DNA of 64,000 nt from NCBI RefSeq assembly GCF_900638555.1, contig NZ_LR134525.1:806001-870000 (forward strand), written 5' to 3'. How positions within the stretch are numbered: the stretch's first letter is position 1; each line of letters opens with the position of its first letter. The position numbers and the translations under genes are program-made. This document shows, one piece after another, positions 28,100 through 37,401 of the stretch. The stretch comes from Neisseria meningitidis (GTDB lineage Bacteria > Pseudomonadota > Gammaproteobacteria > Burkholderiales > Neisseriaceae). A model generated the notes under the pieces. That model made no database searches, was not told the DNA's origin, and saw nothing but the letters and a program-made list of their open reading frames with translations.

Positions 28100-28252
28100 T
28101 TATGTTAAATTATATATTTGTGCAAATAACTCCAAGGCATTAAGCTGTTGTTTGATGCTTTGCCAGTTTGGGAGAAAGTTGTCCATATGCGCCATAAAAC
28201 GGGCGTTGCGATGGCGTTCGAGCAAATGGGTCAGTTCGTGGACGACGACGTA
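28100..28252 (-). pseudogene. C-terminal stump of a YgjP-like (DUF45) metallopeptidase
   Basis: On the minus strand, 50 codons read YVVVHELTHLLERHRNAR and continue to a TAA at 28100-28102. The HELTH zinc motif followed by the ERH/NARF pattern is the hallmark of the YgjP/WLM-like M48-related family. The frame is closed by a stop immediately upstream (28253-28255), and the N-terminal two thirds are missing; an insertion-like repeat begins 25 bp away. Such genes often accompany type I restriction loci, and the damaged hsdM lies next to it. Confidence 0.7.
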
Positions 28253-28280
28253 TTAAGCGGTGCGGACACCCGAACCGCGA

Positions 28281-28337
28281 TCCCCTAAATGTCTTGGTGG
28301 GAATTTAGGGGATTTTGGGGAATTTTGCAAAGGTCTC
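28281..28337. repeat. Insertion-sequence-like terminal repeat
   Basis: Contains a perfect 10-bp inverted repeat (TCCCCTAAAT at 28281-28290, ATTTAGGGGA at 28303-28312), and on the minus strand begins GAGACCTTTGCAAAATTCC, a terminal sequence I associate with Neisseria IS5-family (IS1106-like) elements. No transposase remains. It sits exactly where the YgjP gene is truncated. Confidence 0.45.
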
Positions 28338-28375
28338 AAAACCCGCTCGCCTTATAGCCTGTCTGTGCCGCCATT

Positions 28376-30883
28376 TCAGCCTCCAAAACCCATATTTTCA
28401 AGGTGGGCATTGACTTTGCTTTGCCACTTTTCCACTTCTCGGGCAAGCTCGGCCATCGGGCTGCGGTAGCGGTCTTCCAGCGTGTTCAAGCGGCTGATAA
28501 GCTGCTGAATACTGTTTTCCAAGCGATTTTCGATTCGGCTTTGTAAATCGGCAAGCCATTTGTCTTGAACGGCAAGCTGCTTGATTTCGGCTTCGGAAAG
28601 TCGGCCGAATTGTTTGAATACGGCAAGGTTCAGGGCTTCGATTTGGGTTTTGACTGCGTCTTTCGCGGCTTTTTCCTGCGTCATCAGTGTTTGGGTGGTT
28701 TGTAAAACAGCCCGTTCGCCTTCTTCTATGCCGCTTTCTTCCAATGCGGTTTTCAGAAGTTTGGCGGAAAGTTTGCCTTTTGCATCCAATACGTCGTTCA
28801 GCGCACCCTCTTCGCCGCCGTGTTCTTCTATGTGGTTTTCCAATTCTTGGCTTAGGCGTTCCAGCTCGCTTTGTTTTTCTTCCAGCTTGGCGATGCCGTC
28901 TGAAAAGTAGCGGCGGGCAACCAGCTCGGGGGCGATGACTTCGCTGCGGTATTTTTTGCTGATGCGCTTGGTTTTGGCTTTGCCTTTTTTGCCGGTTTCG
29001 GTTTCCTCAAAGACGACGGTCAGGTTCGCGTCTTCATCGCTTTCTTTGGTGATTTCGGCCAGGTTTTTAACCGCCTTCCAGCCATCTTGGGCGATGAGAT
29101 AAACATCGTCTTGCAGGGTTTCCGCCCAGTAGTCCGTCAGGATTTGGTAGAAATCGTATTCTTCAATCAGGCTGCCGGGTTTGAACGCGTCCAGCAGGCT
29201 TTCGCTCCATTTCCGGATAAGCCTGCCCGGTTGGATGGCGGCAAGGTCGTTTTGAGTGTGCCACGCGGCAAACTTTGCCAGGTGTCCGGCTTTGAAGGCG
29301 GCGTAATCGGGGTGCGCCAATATATGGGCTTTGATTTGGCTGCTTTCGATTTTATAGTGGATTAAATTTGGGGCTGTACTAGATTAGCCCTAAATTCCAC
29401 ACCAATCCCGCAGGATTTTAAGCTGTTGAGAGTGGGAAAGATTTGCAATCGATTCCGTTGTATAGTGGTAAAGCGGCCATCGTGTTCGGCAAACAACTCG
29501 TTTTTCATACGGCCTAAAACTTGCCAATAGGCTTCCAATGCGTCCATATCGTGCGCAGGTATGCCGCCATAAAGATAGGCGGCGAGATTTTGCAGGTCTT
29601 CAACTTCTCCGCTGTCGATATAGCGAGGCAGATTAAGGTTGTAATCTTGTGCTGCGATTTCGCTTAAATGCACCATACGGCTGTAACGAGGTTTGTGGAA
29701 GTGTCGATGATTTTGTGAATGTCTTGCTCACGCAGACGGTTTTTGTTGCCGTCTTTAATGAAGCCGCGCGATGCGTCAATCATAAACACGCTGCCGCCAC
29801 TGATAACTTGGTTTGTTCCCTCTTCGGCAAATTGGGCGGTTTGGGCGTGTTCTTTGTCGATGACGATGATGCAGGCAGGAATGCCCGTGCCGTAAAACAG
29901 GTTGGCAGGCAGCCCGATAATGCCTTTAATAAGGTCAAGGTTAAGCAATTCCGTGCGAATACGCGCTTCGGCATTGCCGCGAAACAGCACACCGTGCGGA
30001 AGAATAATCGCACCTTTGCCGCTTGGTTTCAGGCTTTTGAGCAGATGCAGCAAAAAGGCGTAATCGCCGTTTTTTTCGGGCGGGATAAGGCGGATTGGCA
30101 ACGGCAAAATCGAAGGTCTTAAGCCCGTCGTTTTCATCACGGAAAGACGAATCGGACAAGGTGTTCCCGGTGTTGATTTCGGCGGTTTCGTTGTTGTGCA
30201 AAATCATATTCATACGGGCAAGGGACGCGGTTGCCACATCTTTTTCCTGACCGTAAAGGCTGATTTGGCTGCCGGCTTGGGCGGCGGCTTTGAGCAACAG
30301 CGAACCCGAGCCGCAGGTCGGGTCATAAACGCTGGTGCTGGACGGCAATCTGCGCTGATTCCGATAATCTTCGCCATAATGCGGGAGACTTCGGCAGGCG
30401 TGTAAAACTGCCCTTTGGATTTGCCTGACTCGGTCGCAAAATGGCGCATCAGGTATTCGTAGGCATCACCTAACAAATCGTCGTCTTCGGCTTGGTTGGA
30501 AGAAAGGTTGAGCTTTTTAAAAATGCCGACAAGCCTGCTCAAACGGTCGATCATCTCCTTACCTTTACCCAGTTTGTCTTCGTCGTTGAAGTCGGTAACG
30601 TCGATCACGCCTTTTAAGTCGTTGGCTTCGGCAATTTGGGCGATAATCTTATTCAGGCGGTCGCCGATGTCGGCGGTGTTTTTGAGTTTGACGATGTCGT
30701 CAAAAGTCGTACCGGCGTGCAGCTCAATCATGCCGCCGCCGTACTTATGCTTATCAGAAACATATTTTAAAAACAATAGCGTAGGCACATAGTTCTTTAT
30801 AAAGGCTCGCATCCATACCGCCGCGCAACTCGTCGCAGCCCGCCCAAAGTGATGCATAAAGCTGATTTTTTTTTGATTGCCAT
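28376..30883 (-). pseudogene. hsdM: Type I restriction-modification methylase HsdM, heavily decayed
   Basis: All parts of a large HsdM are recognisable on the minus strand but in different frames: N-terminal NQLYASLWAGCDELRGG, KNYVPTLLFLKYVSDK, GQFYTPAEVSRIM, SAM motif VYDPTCGSGSLLLK, catalytic AVANPP, GAIILPHGVLFRG, DYNLNLPRYIDSGE, and a 314-residue C-terminal part ending HLENMGFGG. Lesions: an A9 run after the start (30866-30874), shifts near 30795, 30350 and 29698, a deletion with frameshift after NPP near 30085, and a 108-bp insertion at 29353-29460. No hsdS or hsdR is present nearby, so the whole system has been lost. Confidence 0.88.
29353..29468. mobile_element. Short insertion within hsdM flanked by TATAGTGG repeats
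   Basis: Starts with a Correia-type end TATAGTGGATTAAATTT, continues into GGGGCTGTACTAGATTAGC, and is bounded on the right by a second direct TATAGTGG (29461-29468). The GGGGCTGT segment is also found, slightly altered, at 41684. It looks like a CREE end joined to an IS1016-like terminus and interrupts hsdM. Confidence 0.5.
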
Positions 30884-30959
30884 AAGGTTTTGCCTAATAA
30901 ATGGAAATTACAAATCAAACGCGATTTTAACACGCCGGCGGCAACGGCTATATCGGCAT

Positions 30960-31619
30960 TCACAGCTTCCAGTTTATCGGATCGATACCGTGCCGGCTCA
31001 AATAGCTGTTTGCCTGTGAAAAATGGCGGCAGCCGAAAAAACCGCGATATGCCGACAGAGGAGACGGATGCGGTGCGGTCAGTATCAAATAATTTTGACT
31101 GTCTATCAGTTTCCTTTTTTGTTGTGCATACCCGCCCCACAACATGAAGACAAGGTGCTTGCGGTGTGTCGCAAGCTGCCTGATGACGGTATCGGTAAAG
31201 CGTTCCCAGCCTAAAAGGGCGTGCGAATGCGCCTGTCCCGCGCGTACCGTCAAAACGGTGTTTAAAAGCAATACACCCTGCTCCGCCCACGCTGTCAGAC
31301 AGCCGTGCGCGGGTATGGAAAAGCCTTCGATGTCGGTTTCCAACTCCTTGTAGATATTGAGTAAAGACGGCGGTATGCGGATACCCTGCCGGACGGAAAA
31401 TGCCAAACCGTGCGCCTGCCCTGCCCCGTGATACGGATCTTGTCCGAGAATGACGGCTTTGACCCGGTCGAACGCTGTCAGGCGGAATGCGTTGAACACA
31501 TCCGCCGCCGGCGGATAGATGATTTGTCCCGACAAACGTTCCTGCCTGACTGCATTTAAAATTTCCTGAAAATACGGCTGCTGTTTTTCGCCGCCGAGTG
31601 CATCGTGCCAAGTGTCCAT
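30960..31619 (-). CDS. ung: Uracil-DNA glycosylase
   Basis: Removes uracil from DNA to start base-excision repair. The 219-residue family-1 enzyme has the water-activating motif [18 protein letters not shown] (about 60-77), [18 protein letters not shown], and the minor-groove loop [17 protein letters not shown] near 187. Length is normal. ATG at 31619. It ends 77 bp from the decayed hsdM start and diverges from the NfeD-like gene. Confidence 0.97.
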   Translation of the reverse strand: MDTWHDALGGEKQQPYFQEILNAVRQERLSGQIIYPPAADVFNAFRLTAFDRVKAVILGQDPYHGAGQAHGLAFSVRQGIRIPPSLLNIYKELETDIEGFSIPAHGCLTAWAEQGVLLLNTVLTVRAGQAHSHALLGWERFTDTVIRQLATHRKHLVFMLWGGYAQQKRKLIDSQNYLILTAPHPSPLSAYRGFFGCRHFSQANSYLSRHGIDPINWKL

Positions 31620-31699
31620 ATCTGCCCTATCCTTTCAAATTCGGCTATACTGCTGATATTGCGTTATTTTGTCAAACGACGCGCTTTGTGGGGAAATGT

Positions 31700-32107
31700 A
31701 TGACTGTATGGTTTGTTGCCGCTGTTGCCGTCTTAATCATCGAATTATTGACGGGAACGGTTTATCTTTTGGTTGTCAGCGCGGCTTTGGCGGGTTCGGG
31801 CATTGCTTACGGGCTGACCGGCAGCACGCCTGCCGCCGTCTTGACCGCCGCTCTGCTTTCCGCGCTGGGTATTTGGTTCGTACACGCCAAAACCGCCGTG
31901 GGAAAAGTTGAAACGGATTCATATCAGGATTTGGATGCCGGGCAATATGCCGAAATCCTCCGGCACGCAGGCGGCAACCGTTACGAAGTTTTTTATCGCG
32001 GTACGCACTGGCAGGCTCAAAATACGGGGCAAGAAGAGCTTGAACCAGGAACGCGCGCCCTAATCGTCCGCAAGGAAGGCAACCTTCTTATCATCGCAAA
32101 ACCTTAA
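31700..32107 (+). CDS. NfeD-like membrane protein
   Basis: 135-residue inner-membrane protein. Two or three hydrophobic spans occupy about 1-65 (VWFVAAVAVLIIELLTGTVY; LLVVSAALAGSGIAYGL; VLTAALLSALGIWFV), followed by a C-terminal soluble OB-fold-like domain (RYEVFYRGTHWQAQ; LIVRKEGNLLII). NfeD proteins pair with SPFH/stomatin proteins, and the next gene is one, only 14 bp downstream. The ATG at 31700 has GGGGAA upstream; the frame extends 34 codons further but that is shadow. Confidence 0.82.
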   Translation: MTVWFVAAVAVLIIELLTGTVYLLVVSAALAGSGIAYGLTGSTPAAVLTAALLSALGIWFVHAKTAVGKVETDSYQDLDAGQYAEILRHAGGNRYEVFYRGTHWQAQNTGQEELEPGTRALIVRKEGNLLIIAKP

Positions 32108-32121
32108 CACTCGGAGGAATT

Positions 32122-33069
32122 ATGGAATTTTTCATTATCTTGCTGGCAGCCGTCGTTGTTTTCGGCTTCAAATCCTTTGTTGTCATCCCACAGCAGGAAG
32201 TCCACGTTGTCGAAAGGCTCGGGCGTTTCCATCGCGCCCTGACGGCCGGTTTGAATATTTTGATTCCCTTTATCGACCGCGTCGCCTACCGCCATTCGCT
32301 GAAAGAAATCCCTTTAGACGTACCCAGCCAGGTCTGCATCACGCGCGACAATACGCAGCTGACTGTTGACGGTATCATCTATTTCCAAGTAACCGACCCC
32401 AAACTCGCCTCATACGGTTCGAGCAACTACATTATGGCGATTACCCAGCTTGCCCAAACGACGCTGCGTTCCGTTATCGGGCGTATGGAATTGGACAAAA
32501 CGTTTGAAGAACGCGACGAAATCAACAGCACCGTCGTCTCCGCCCTCGATGAAGCCGCCGGAGCTTGGGGTGTGAAGGTTTTGCGTTATGAGATTAAAGA
32601 CTTGGTTCCGCCGCAAGAAATCCTTCGCTCAATGCAGGCGCAAATTACTGCTGAACGCGAAAAACGCGCCCGTATCGCCGAATCCGAAGGTCGTAAAATC
32701 GAACAAATCAACCTTGCCAGTGGTCAGCGCGAAGCCGAAATCCAACAATCCGAAGGCGAGGCTCAGGCTGCGGTCAATGCGTCAAATGCCGAGAAAATCG
32801 CCCGCATCAACCGCGCCAAAGGTGAAGCGGAATCCTTGCGCCTTGTTGCCGAAGCCAATGCCGAAGCCATCCGTCAAATTGCCGCCGCCCTTCAAACCCA
32901 AGGCGGTGCGGATGCGGTCAATCTGAAGATTGCGGAACAATACGTCGCCGCGTTCAACAATCTTGCCAAAGAAAGCAATACGCTGATTATGCCCGCCAAT
33001 GTTGCCGACATCGGCAGCCTGATTTCTGCCGGTATGAAAATTATCGACAGCAGCAAAACCGCCAAATAA
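32122..33069 (+). CDS. SPFH/stomatin-like membrane protein (QmcA type)
   Basis: 315-residue protein with one N-terminal membrane anchor (about 2-19, FFIILLAAVVVFGFKSF), then the stomatin/PHB core: VHVVERLGRFHRALTAGLN, RHSLKEIPLDVPSQ, TVDGIIYFQVTDP, and a long Ala/Glu-rich coiled coil (about 170-270, EREKRARIAESEGRK). The C-terminus has a hydrophobic patch. Family members organise membrane microdomains and regulate membrane proteases; the target here is unknown. A strong GGAGG site precedes the ATG, and the gene follows its NfeD partner. Confidence 0.88.
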   Translation: MEFFIILLAAVVVFGFKSFVVIPQQEVHVVERLGRFHRALTAGLNILIPFIDRVAYRHSLKEIPLDVPSQVCITRDNTQLTVDGIIYFQVTDPKLASYGSSNYIMAITQLAQTTLRSVIGRMELDKTFEERDEINSTVVSALDEAAGAWGVKVLRYEIKDLVPPQEILRSMQAQITAEREKRARIAESEGRKIEQINLASGQREAEIQQSEGEAQAAVNASNAEKIARINRAKGEAESLRLVAEANAEAIRQIAAALQTQGGADAVNLKIAEQYVAAFNNLAKESNTLIMPANVADIGSLISAGMKIIDSSKTAK

Positions 33070-33079
33070 GCCGTGATGA

Positions 33080-33124
33080 AAATGCCGTCTGAAGCTCTGT
33101 TTTCGGGGTTCAGACGGCATTTTT
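33080..33124. terminator. Inverted DUS pair downstream of the SPFH gene
   Basis: AAAATGCCGTCTGAAG hairpin with a 16-nt loop followed by TTTTT; a good intrinsic terminator. Confidence 0.75.
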
Positions 33125-33300
33125 ATTTAAACCCGGGCAAGGTTGTATTCCGCTTCAAATTATAGTGGATTAACAAAAACCAGTACGGCGTTGCCTCGCC
33201 TTGCCGTACTATCTGTACTGTCTGCGGCTTCGTCGCCTTGTCCTGATTTTTGTTAATCCACTATATTTAAACCCGGGCAGGGTTGTATCCCGCTTCAAAT
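33125..33300. repeat. 36-bp imperfect direct repeats flanking a CREE
   Basis: The block ATTTAAACCCGGGC...CGCTTCAAAT occurs at 33125-33160 and 33265-33300 with two mismatches (A/G and T/C), directly abutting both ends of the CREE at 33161-33265. This is much longer than the TA duplication usual for Correia insertions. Confidence 0.9.
33161..33265. mobile_element. Correia element (CREE), short 105-bp form
   Basis: TATAGTGGATTAACAAAAA ends with the internal GAGAACGATTCTC block absent; near-identical to the copy at 8021-8125. It lies between the convergent SPFH and PerM genes. Confidence 0.94.
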
Positions 33301-33315
33301 ATGTTTCGGAACCGC

Positions 33316-34386
33316 CTACCTGCCCCGGTAAAAACTGCCGGCAAAATATTTCTGCACGCCCTCGCGAAGCAAGACCAAGGTTACGGCGGCCAAAGGCAAT
33401 CCGGCCAACATTCCGACAAAGCCCATCAGCTGCCCGAACGCCATCAGCGAAAAGATAACCCAAAACGGCGACAGGCCGATACGGTCTCCCACGATTTTCG
33501 GCGTAATGAAAAAACTTTCGAGAAACTGTCCTACGGCAAAAACCGCCCAAACAGCCAAGATGCCGTTCCACGAACCGAACTGGAGCAAGGCGGCGACGGT
33601 TGCCAGCAGCAGTCCTGTAAACGCGCCCAAATAGGGAACAAAAACCAAAATACCGGCAACCATACCGATTGCAAACCCCGAATCCAGCCCGACCAGCACC
33701 AACCCCAAGCCGTAAACCAAACCCATAATCAGCATCACCAGAAGCTGCCCGCGCAAAAATTCGCCCAATACCTCGTTCAAATTGCCTGTAATGCGCGTAT
33801 AAGCACCGGCAAAACGCCTCGGAACCAGTTTGGCAATGCCGCACGACCACCGCTGCCAATCCAGCAGGAAATAGTAAAGCAGCAAGGGAAGCAGCAGCAG
33901 GTTGCCGATACTGCTGACAATATTGCCGCCCTGCCTCATCAAAACGGGAAACCACGCCTTAAGCGCGTTGCTCAACTCGCCCGTATGCGCCTGAAGCCAC
34001 GCAATAATAGATGCCTGATCGATTTCCACATATCCGCCGATTGTATTTTTCAACCACGGCAGCAGCGTGTTCTGCATAAAACCGATTAATTGGGGCAGGC
34101 GCGATGCCAAATTGTTGAACTGCCCGACCAGCATAGGGACAATAATCAACAATAATGCCAACAACAAAATCAAGGAAAACACCATCACAGACATCGAAGC
34201 GGATGCACGGTTCAAACCCTTTTTCTGCAACCATTCGACCAAAGGGTCCAATACATACGCCAGCACCGCCGCAACCGCAAACGGAGTCAAAGTATCGCCG
34301 AGCGCGAAAACCAGCCAGACCAAGGCGGCAAACGCCGCACCGGCATCCATCCACGGCTTGATGCCCCGCCCTTTCCTCCGATACAT
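33316..34386 (-). CDS. AI-2E family (PerM-like) transporter
   Basis: Polytopic inner-membrane permease of 356 residues. Hydrophobic spans appear around 12-45, 60-85 (MSVMVFSLILLLALLLIIVP), 155-180, 205-260, and 270-335, typical of the AI-2E exporter/PerM family (PF01594), with the conserved LGEFLRGQLLVMLIMG and FVPYLGAFTGLLLATV. Substrate unknown. I chose the ATG at 34386 because GGAAGGGTGG lies just upstream; the GTG at 34395 adds three residues. Confidence 0.85.
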   Translation of the reverse strand: MYRRKGRGIKPWMDAGAAFAALVWLVFALGDTLTPFAVAAVLAYVLDPLVEWLQKKGLNRASASMSVMVFSLILLLALLLIIVPMLVGQFNNLASRLPQLIGFMQNTLLPWLKNTIGGYVEIDQASIIAWLQAHTGELSNALKAWFPVLMRQGGNIVSSIGNLLLLPLLLYYFLLDWQRWSCGIAKLVPRRFAGAYTRITGNLNEVLGEFLRGQLLVMLIMGLVYGLGLVLVGLDSGFAIGMVAGILVFVPYLGAFTGLLLATVAALLQFGSWNGILAVWAVFAVGQFLESFFITPKIVGDRIGLSPFWVIFSLMAFGQLMGFVGMLAGLPLAAVTLVLLREGVQKYFAGSFYRGR

Positions 34387-34508
34387 AAAAACCACCCTTC
34401 CGAAAATAATATTGTGCGCCAGTATAGCAGAACCGCCGTGCCGTCAAAAAAGCCTCCGCCTTCCCGATAGCCTGTTATCGCGGTTTAGGCTAAAATAACG
34501 CACATCCG

Positions 34509-34545
34509 ATGCCGTCTGAAAGGCAAACCCGCCTTCAGACGGCAT
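34509..34545. terminator. Inverted DUS pair in the perM/ybeD divergent region
   Basis: ATGCCGTCTGAAAG and CTTCAGACGGCAT 26 bp upstream of ybeD, between divergent genes; probably a DNA-uptake site rather than a terminator for either. Confidence 0.4.
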
Positions 34546-34570
34546 ACCGTACACGACAAGGCAGCACATC

Positions 34571-34846
34571 ATGACCGAACAAAAAAACAAAACATCCCTC
34601 ATCGAATTTCCCTGCACCTTCCCATTGAAAGTAATGGGCGCGGTGCATCCCGAGTTCGAGCAGGCGGTATTGGACACCGTCCGCCTCCACGCCCCCGACA
34701 CGCAGGCGCACCACATCACCACGCGTCCGAGCAGCAAAGGCAACTATACTGGCGCCACCGTACAGGTAAAGGTTGAAAACCAAGAACAATTGGACAACAT
34801 CTACCGTGCGCTGACTTCGCACGAACTGGTCAAAGTGGTACTTTGA
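34571..34846 (+). CDS. ybeD: YbeD/DUF493-family protein
   Basis: 91-residue cytoplasmic protein of the DUF493 (YbeD) family, with the ferredoxin-like fold pattern [14 protein letters not shown] at the N-terminus and [18 protein letters not shown] in the middle. YbeD genes commonly precede lipB, and here the stop codon is 1 nt from the lipB ATG. The name suggests a link to lipoate metabolism, but its function is unknown. Confidence 0.88.
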   Translation: MTEQKNKTSLIEFPCTFPLKVMGAVHPEFEQAVLDTVRLHAPDTQAHHITTRPSSKGNYTGATVQVKVENQEQLDNIYRALTSHELVKVVL

Positions 34847-34847
34847 G

Positions 34848-35471
34848 ATGAAAATCATACACAAAGGTTTGGTCGAATATCTGCCGACTTTTGAAGCGAT
34901 GAAAACCTTTAATGCCGGACGGAATGCCGACACCGAAGACGAACTGTGGGTCGTCGAACACCCGCCCGTGTTCACACAAGGACTGGTGGGAAAACCCGAA
35001 CACCTGCTGATTCGCGACGACATTCCCGTCGTCCAAATCGACCGGGGCGGGCAGATTACCTATCACGGGCCCGGGCAATTGGTCGTTTATACGATGATTG
35101 ATTTCAAACGGCGCAAAACCAGCGTCCGCAACATCGTTTCCGCGCTTGAAAACAGCATCATCGCCACATTGGCAGAATACGGCATCGAAGCGGCGGCAGA
35201 CCCCAAACGCCCCGGCGTTTATGTCGGAGAACGCAAAATCGCCTCACTGGGGCTGCGTATCAAAAACGGCTCCGTCTATCACGGGCTTGCGCTCAACGTC
35301 AATATGGATTTAAGCCCGTTTACCCACATCAACCCCTGCGGCTACGCCGGTATGGAAATGACGCAAATCGCGGATTTTGTCCAACCCTGCCCCACGCCGG
35401 ACGAAGTCGCCGCCAAACTTACCGCACACCTTGAAACACAATTCACACCGAAAGCAGACAACAATGAGTGA
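34848..35471 (+). CDS. lipB: Octanoyl-(lipoyl carrier protein) transferase LipB
   Basis: Moves octanoate from acyl carrier protein to the lipoyl domains of dehydrogenase complexes, the step before sulfur insertion by LipA. The 207-residue protein has the family signature [17 protein letters not shown] near 65-81, [17 protein letters not shown] near 124, and the catalytic Cys/Lys region [13 protein letters not shown] near 163-176 with Cys165. Length is normal. Its stop overlaps the lipA start region by 8 nt, so ybeD-lipB-lipA is one operon. Confidence 0.95.
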   Translation: MKIIHKGLVEYLPTFEAMKTFNAGRNADTEDELWVVEHPPVFTQGLVGKPEHLLIRDDIPVVQIDRGGQITYHGPGQLVVYTMIDFKRRKTSVRNIVSALENSIIATLAEYGIEAAADPKRPGVYVGERKIASLGLRIKNGSVYHGLALNVNMDLSPFTHINPCGYAGMEMTQIADFVQPCPTPDEVAAKLTAHLETQFTPKADNNE

Positions 35472-36446
35472 AATCAAAACCGACGACCCCAAACGCGGCA
35501 TCAAACTCAGAGGCGCGGACAAAACCGCCCGCATCCCCATCAAAGTCGTCCCCTTCAGGAAAAATTAAAAAAGCCCGAATGGATACGCGCCAAACTTCCA
35601 TCGCGCAAATTCTTTGAAATCAAAGACATTTTGCGCGAACAAAAAATGCACACCGTTTGCGAGGAAGCCTCCTGCCCCAACATCGGCGAATGCTTCAGCA
35701 AAGGCACGGCGACCTTCATGATTATGGGCGACATCTGCACCCGCCGCTGCCCGTTCTGCGACGTGGGACACGGCCGCCCGAATATGCTCGACCCCGACGA
35801 ACCGAAAAACCTCGCCGAATCCGTCAAAGCCATGAACCTGCGTTACGTCGTCATCACCTCCGTCGACCGCGACGACCTGCGCGACGGCGGCGCACAGCAT
35901 TTCGCCGACTGCATCAAAGCCATCCGCGAAACCAGCCCGAACACCAAAATCGAAATCCTCGTCCCCGACTTCCGAGGACGCTTGGACATCGCACTCAAAA
36001 TCCTTGCCGAAACCCCGCCCGACGTGATGAACCACAACCTAGAAACCCATCCGAGCCTGTACAGAAAAGCCCGTCCCGGTGCCAATTATCAACATTCTTT
36101 AGACTTATTAAAACGTTATAAAGAAATGATGCCGCACATCCCGACCAAATCCGGCATCATGGTCGGCTTGGGCGAAACAGACGAAGACGTGCGTGAAATT
36201 ATGCGCGATATGCGGGCGCACAATATCGAAATGATTACCATCGGACAGTACCTCCAGCCTTCAGACGGACACCTGCCCGTCCTGCGCTACGTTACGCCCG
36301 AGCAGTTCAAAATCTTTGAAAAAGAAGCATACGAACTGGGCTTCAGCAATGCCGCCATCGGCGCGATGGTACGTTCCAGCTACCACGCCGACGAACAGGC
36401 TGCCGAAGCCTTACGCGAAAGCCACGGCGGTTGCGGGCATCATTAA
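35464..36446 (+). pseudogene. lipA: Lipoyl synthase LipA, apparent 1-nt frameshift near the N-terminus
   Basis: Radical-SAM enzyme inserting two sulfurs into octanoyl-lipoyl domains. The ATG at 35464 begins [20 protein letters not shown], but reaches a stop at 35566-35568 after 34 residues. The remainder is intact in the next frame: [32 protein letters not shown] (auxiliary cluster), CTRRCPFC (radical-SAM CxxxCxxC), through [11 protein letters not shown] to the end. One extra C in the CCCC run at 35550-35553 restores the standard protein ([13 protein letters not shown]). Since lipoate synthesis matters for growth, a sequencing error or slippage deserves testing before loss is assumed. I see no ATG with a good ribosome-binding site that would rescue it. 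Confidence 0.85.
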
Positions 36447-36525
36447 ACCCAAAATACCGTTCCGAAGTAAAAAATAATTTCCTACGCTGCTGTCTGCTGC
36501 GTTGTTTAATCAGCTTTAATTGTCT

Positions 36526-36553
36526 ATGCCGTCTGAAAGCCCCTCAGACGGCA
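36526..36553 (+). terminator. Inverted DUS pair downstream of lipA
   Basis: ATGCCGTCTGAAAGCCCCTCAGACGGCAT-type hairpin with a very short loop. Confidence 0.6.
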
Positions 36554-36597
36554 TAATTTATTCCCAAAATCCGATAATCTCAAAAGAATCTGTCGGT

Positions 36598-36620
36598 TAA
36601 TGAGAACGATTCATTATAAA
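36598..36620. promoter_or_regulatory. Candidate Fur-box-like palindrome upstream of bfrA
   Basis: AATGAGAACGATTCATTAT is a near-palindrome rich in the ATNATT repeats of Fur boxes, about 290 bp before bfrA. The related sequence GAGAACGATTCTC inside CREEs is a caution, because this may be coincidence. Confidence 0.3.
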
Positions 36621-36909
36621 TTTTGATAAAAAACCGTGCTCTATTTGTTTTTCGCTATGGTTAACAAGTGTAAATGTTCTTTATGGATGATATGGATTCT
36701 TAGTTTTAACAGCACAAAAAACCGATAAGAAACAGCATACTGATTTGGAAGGCATCGGGGAATACGCCCTATTTCTTTTGATAATTGTTTGTATTTTAAA
36801 TAGAAAATTTGTCATGCCGACAGCTTTTGCATACAATGCACGCATCCCGAATAGCGACACAGATGCTGTTCAGACATACCGAAAACCAAGTTACGGAAAG
36901 AGAGATATT

Positions 36910-37374
36910 ATGCAAGGCAATCAAGCTGTTGTTGATTATATGAACGAATTGCTGTCTGGCGAGCTGGCGGCACGCGACCAATACTTTATCCACTCCCGCC
37001 TCTACTCCGAATGGGGCTACACCAAACTTTTTGAACGTCTCAATCACGAGATGGAAGAAGAAACCACACACGCCGAAGACTTCATCCGCCGCATCCTGAT
37101 GCTGGGCGGTACGCCGAAAATGGCGCGCGCCGAGCTGAATATCGGCACGGACGTGGTTTCCTGCCTCAAAGCCGACCTGCAAACCGAATACGAAGTGCGC
37201 GACGCTTTGAAAAAAGGCATCAAACTGTGCGAAGAGGCGCAAGACTATGTCAGCCGCGATTTGATGGTCGCCCAACTGAAAGATACCGAAGAAGACCACG
37301 CCCACTGGCTGGAACAGCAGCTGCGCCTGATCGAGCTGATTGGCGAAGGCAACTACTACCAAAGCCAACTGTAA
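36910..37374 (+). CDS. bfrA: Bacterioferritin A, ferroxidase-type subunit
   Basis: 154-residue ferritin-like four-helix protein beginning [20 protein letters not shown]. It keeps the dinuclear iron ligands expected from E. coli Bfr numbering: Glu18, Glu51 and His54 (EEETTHAED), Glu93 and the EEDH pair Glu127/His130. Residue 52, Met in haem-binding subunits, is Thr, so it should not ligate haem. It is 27 bp upstream of bfrB, and the two likely form a mixed 24-mer that stores iron and protects from peroxide (known for gonococcal Bfr). The ATG at 36910 gives the family-typical N-terminus. Confidence 0.93.
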   Translation: MQGNQAVVDYMNELLSGELAARDQYFIHSRLYSEWGYTKLFERLNHEMEEETTHAEDFIRRILMLGGTPKMARAELNIGTDVVSCLKADLQTEYEVRDALKKGIKLCEEAQDYVSRDLMVAQLKDTEEDHAHWLEQQLRLIELIGEGNYYQSQL

Positions 37375-37401
37375 TCCGTATTCGGAATAAAAGGAGTCCG
37401 T

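Larger units (their letters stand above)
36447..36909. other. Long intergenic region upstream of bfrA
   Basis: Holds the DUS terminator at 36526-36553 and then an AT-rich upstream region of bfrA, including a Fur-box-like palindrome near 36598-36620. An in-frame extension of bfrA to 36745 lacks family similarity. Confidence 0.6.

Noticed and set aside
27843-28256. Plus-strand 137-codon frame downstream of the DUF4124 gene
   Set aside because: Starts at TTG, the only ATGs are at 27855, no family match, and its end is antisense to a clearly recognisable HELTH remnant.
36745-36909. N-terminal extension of bfrA
   Set aside because: No similarity before the ATG at 36910, which gives the standard bacterioferritin N-terminus.
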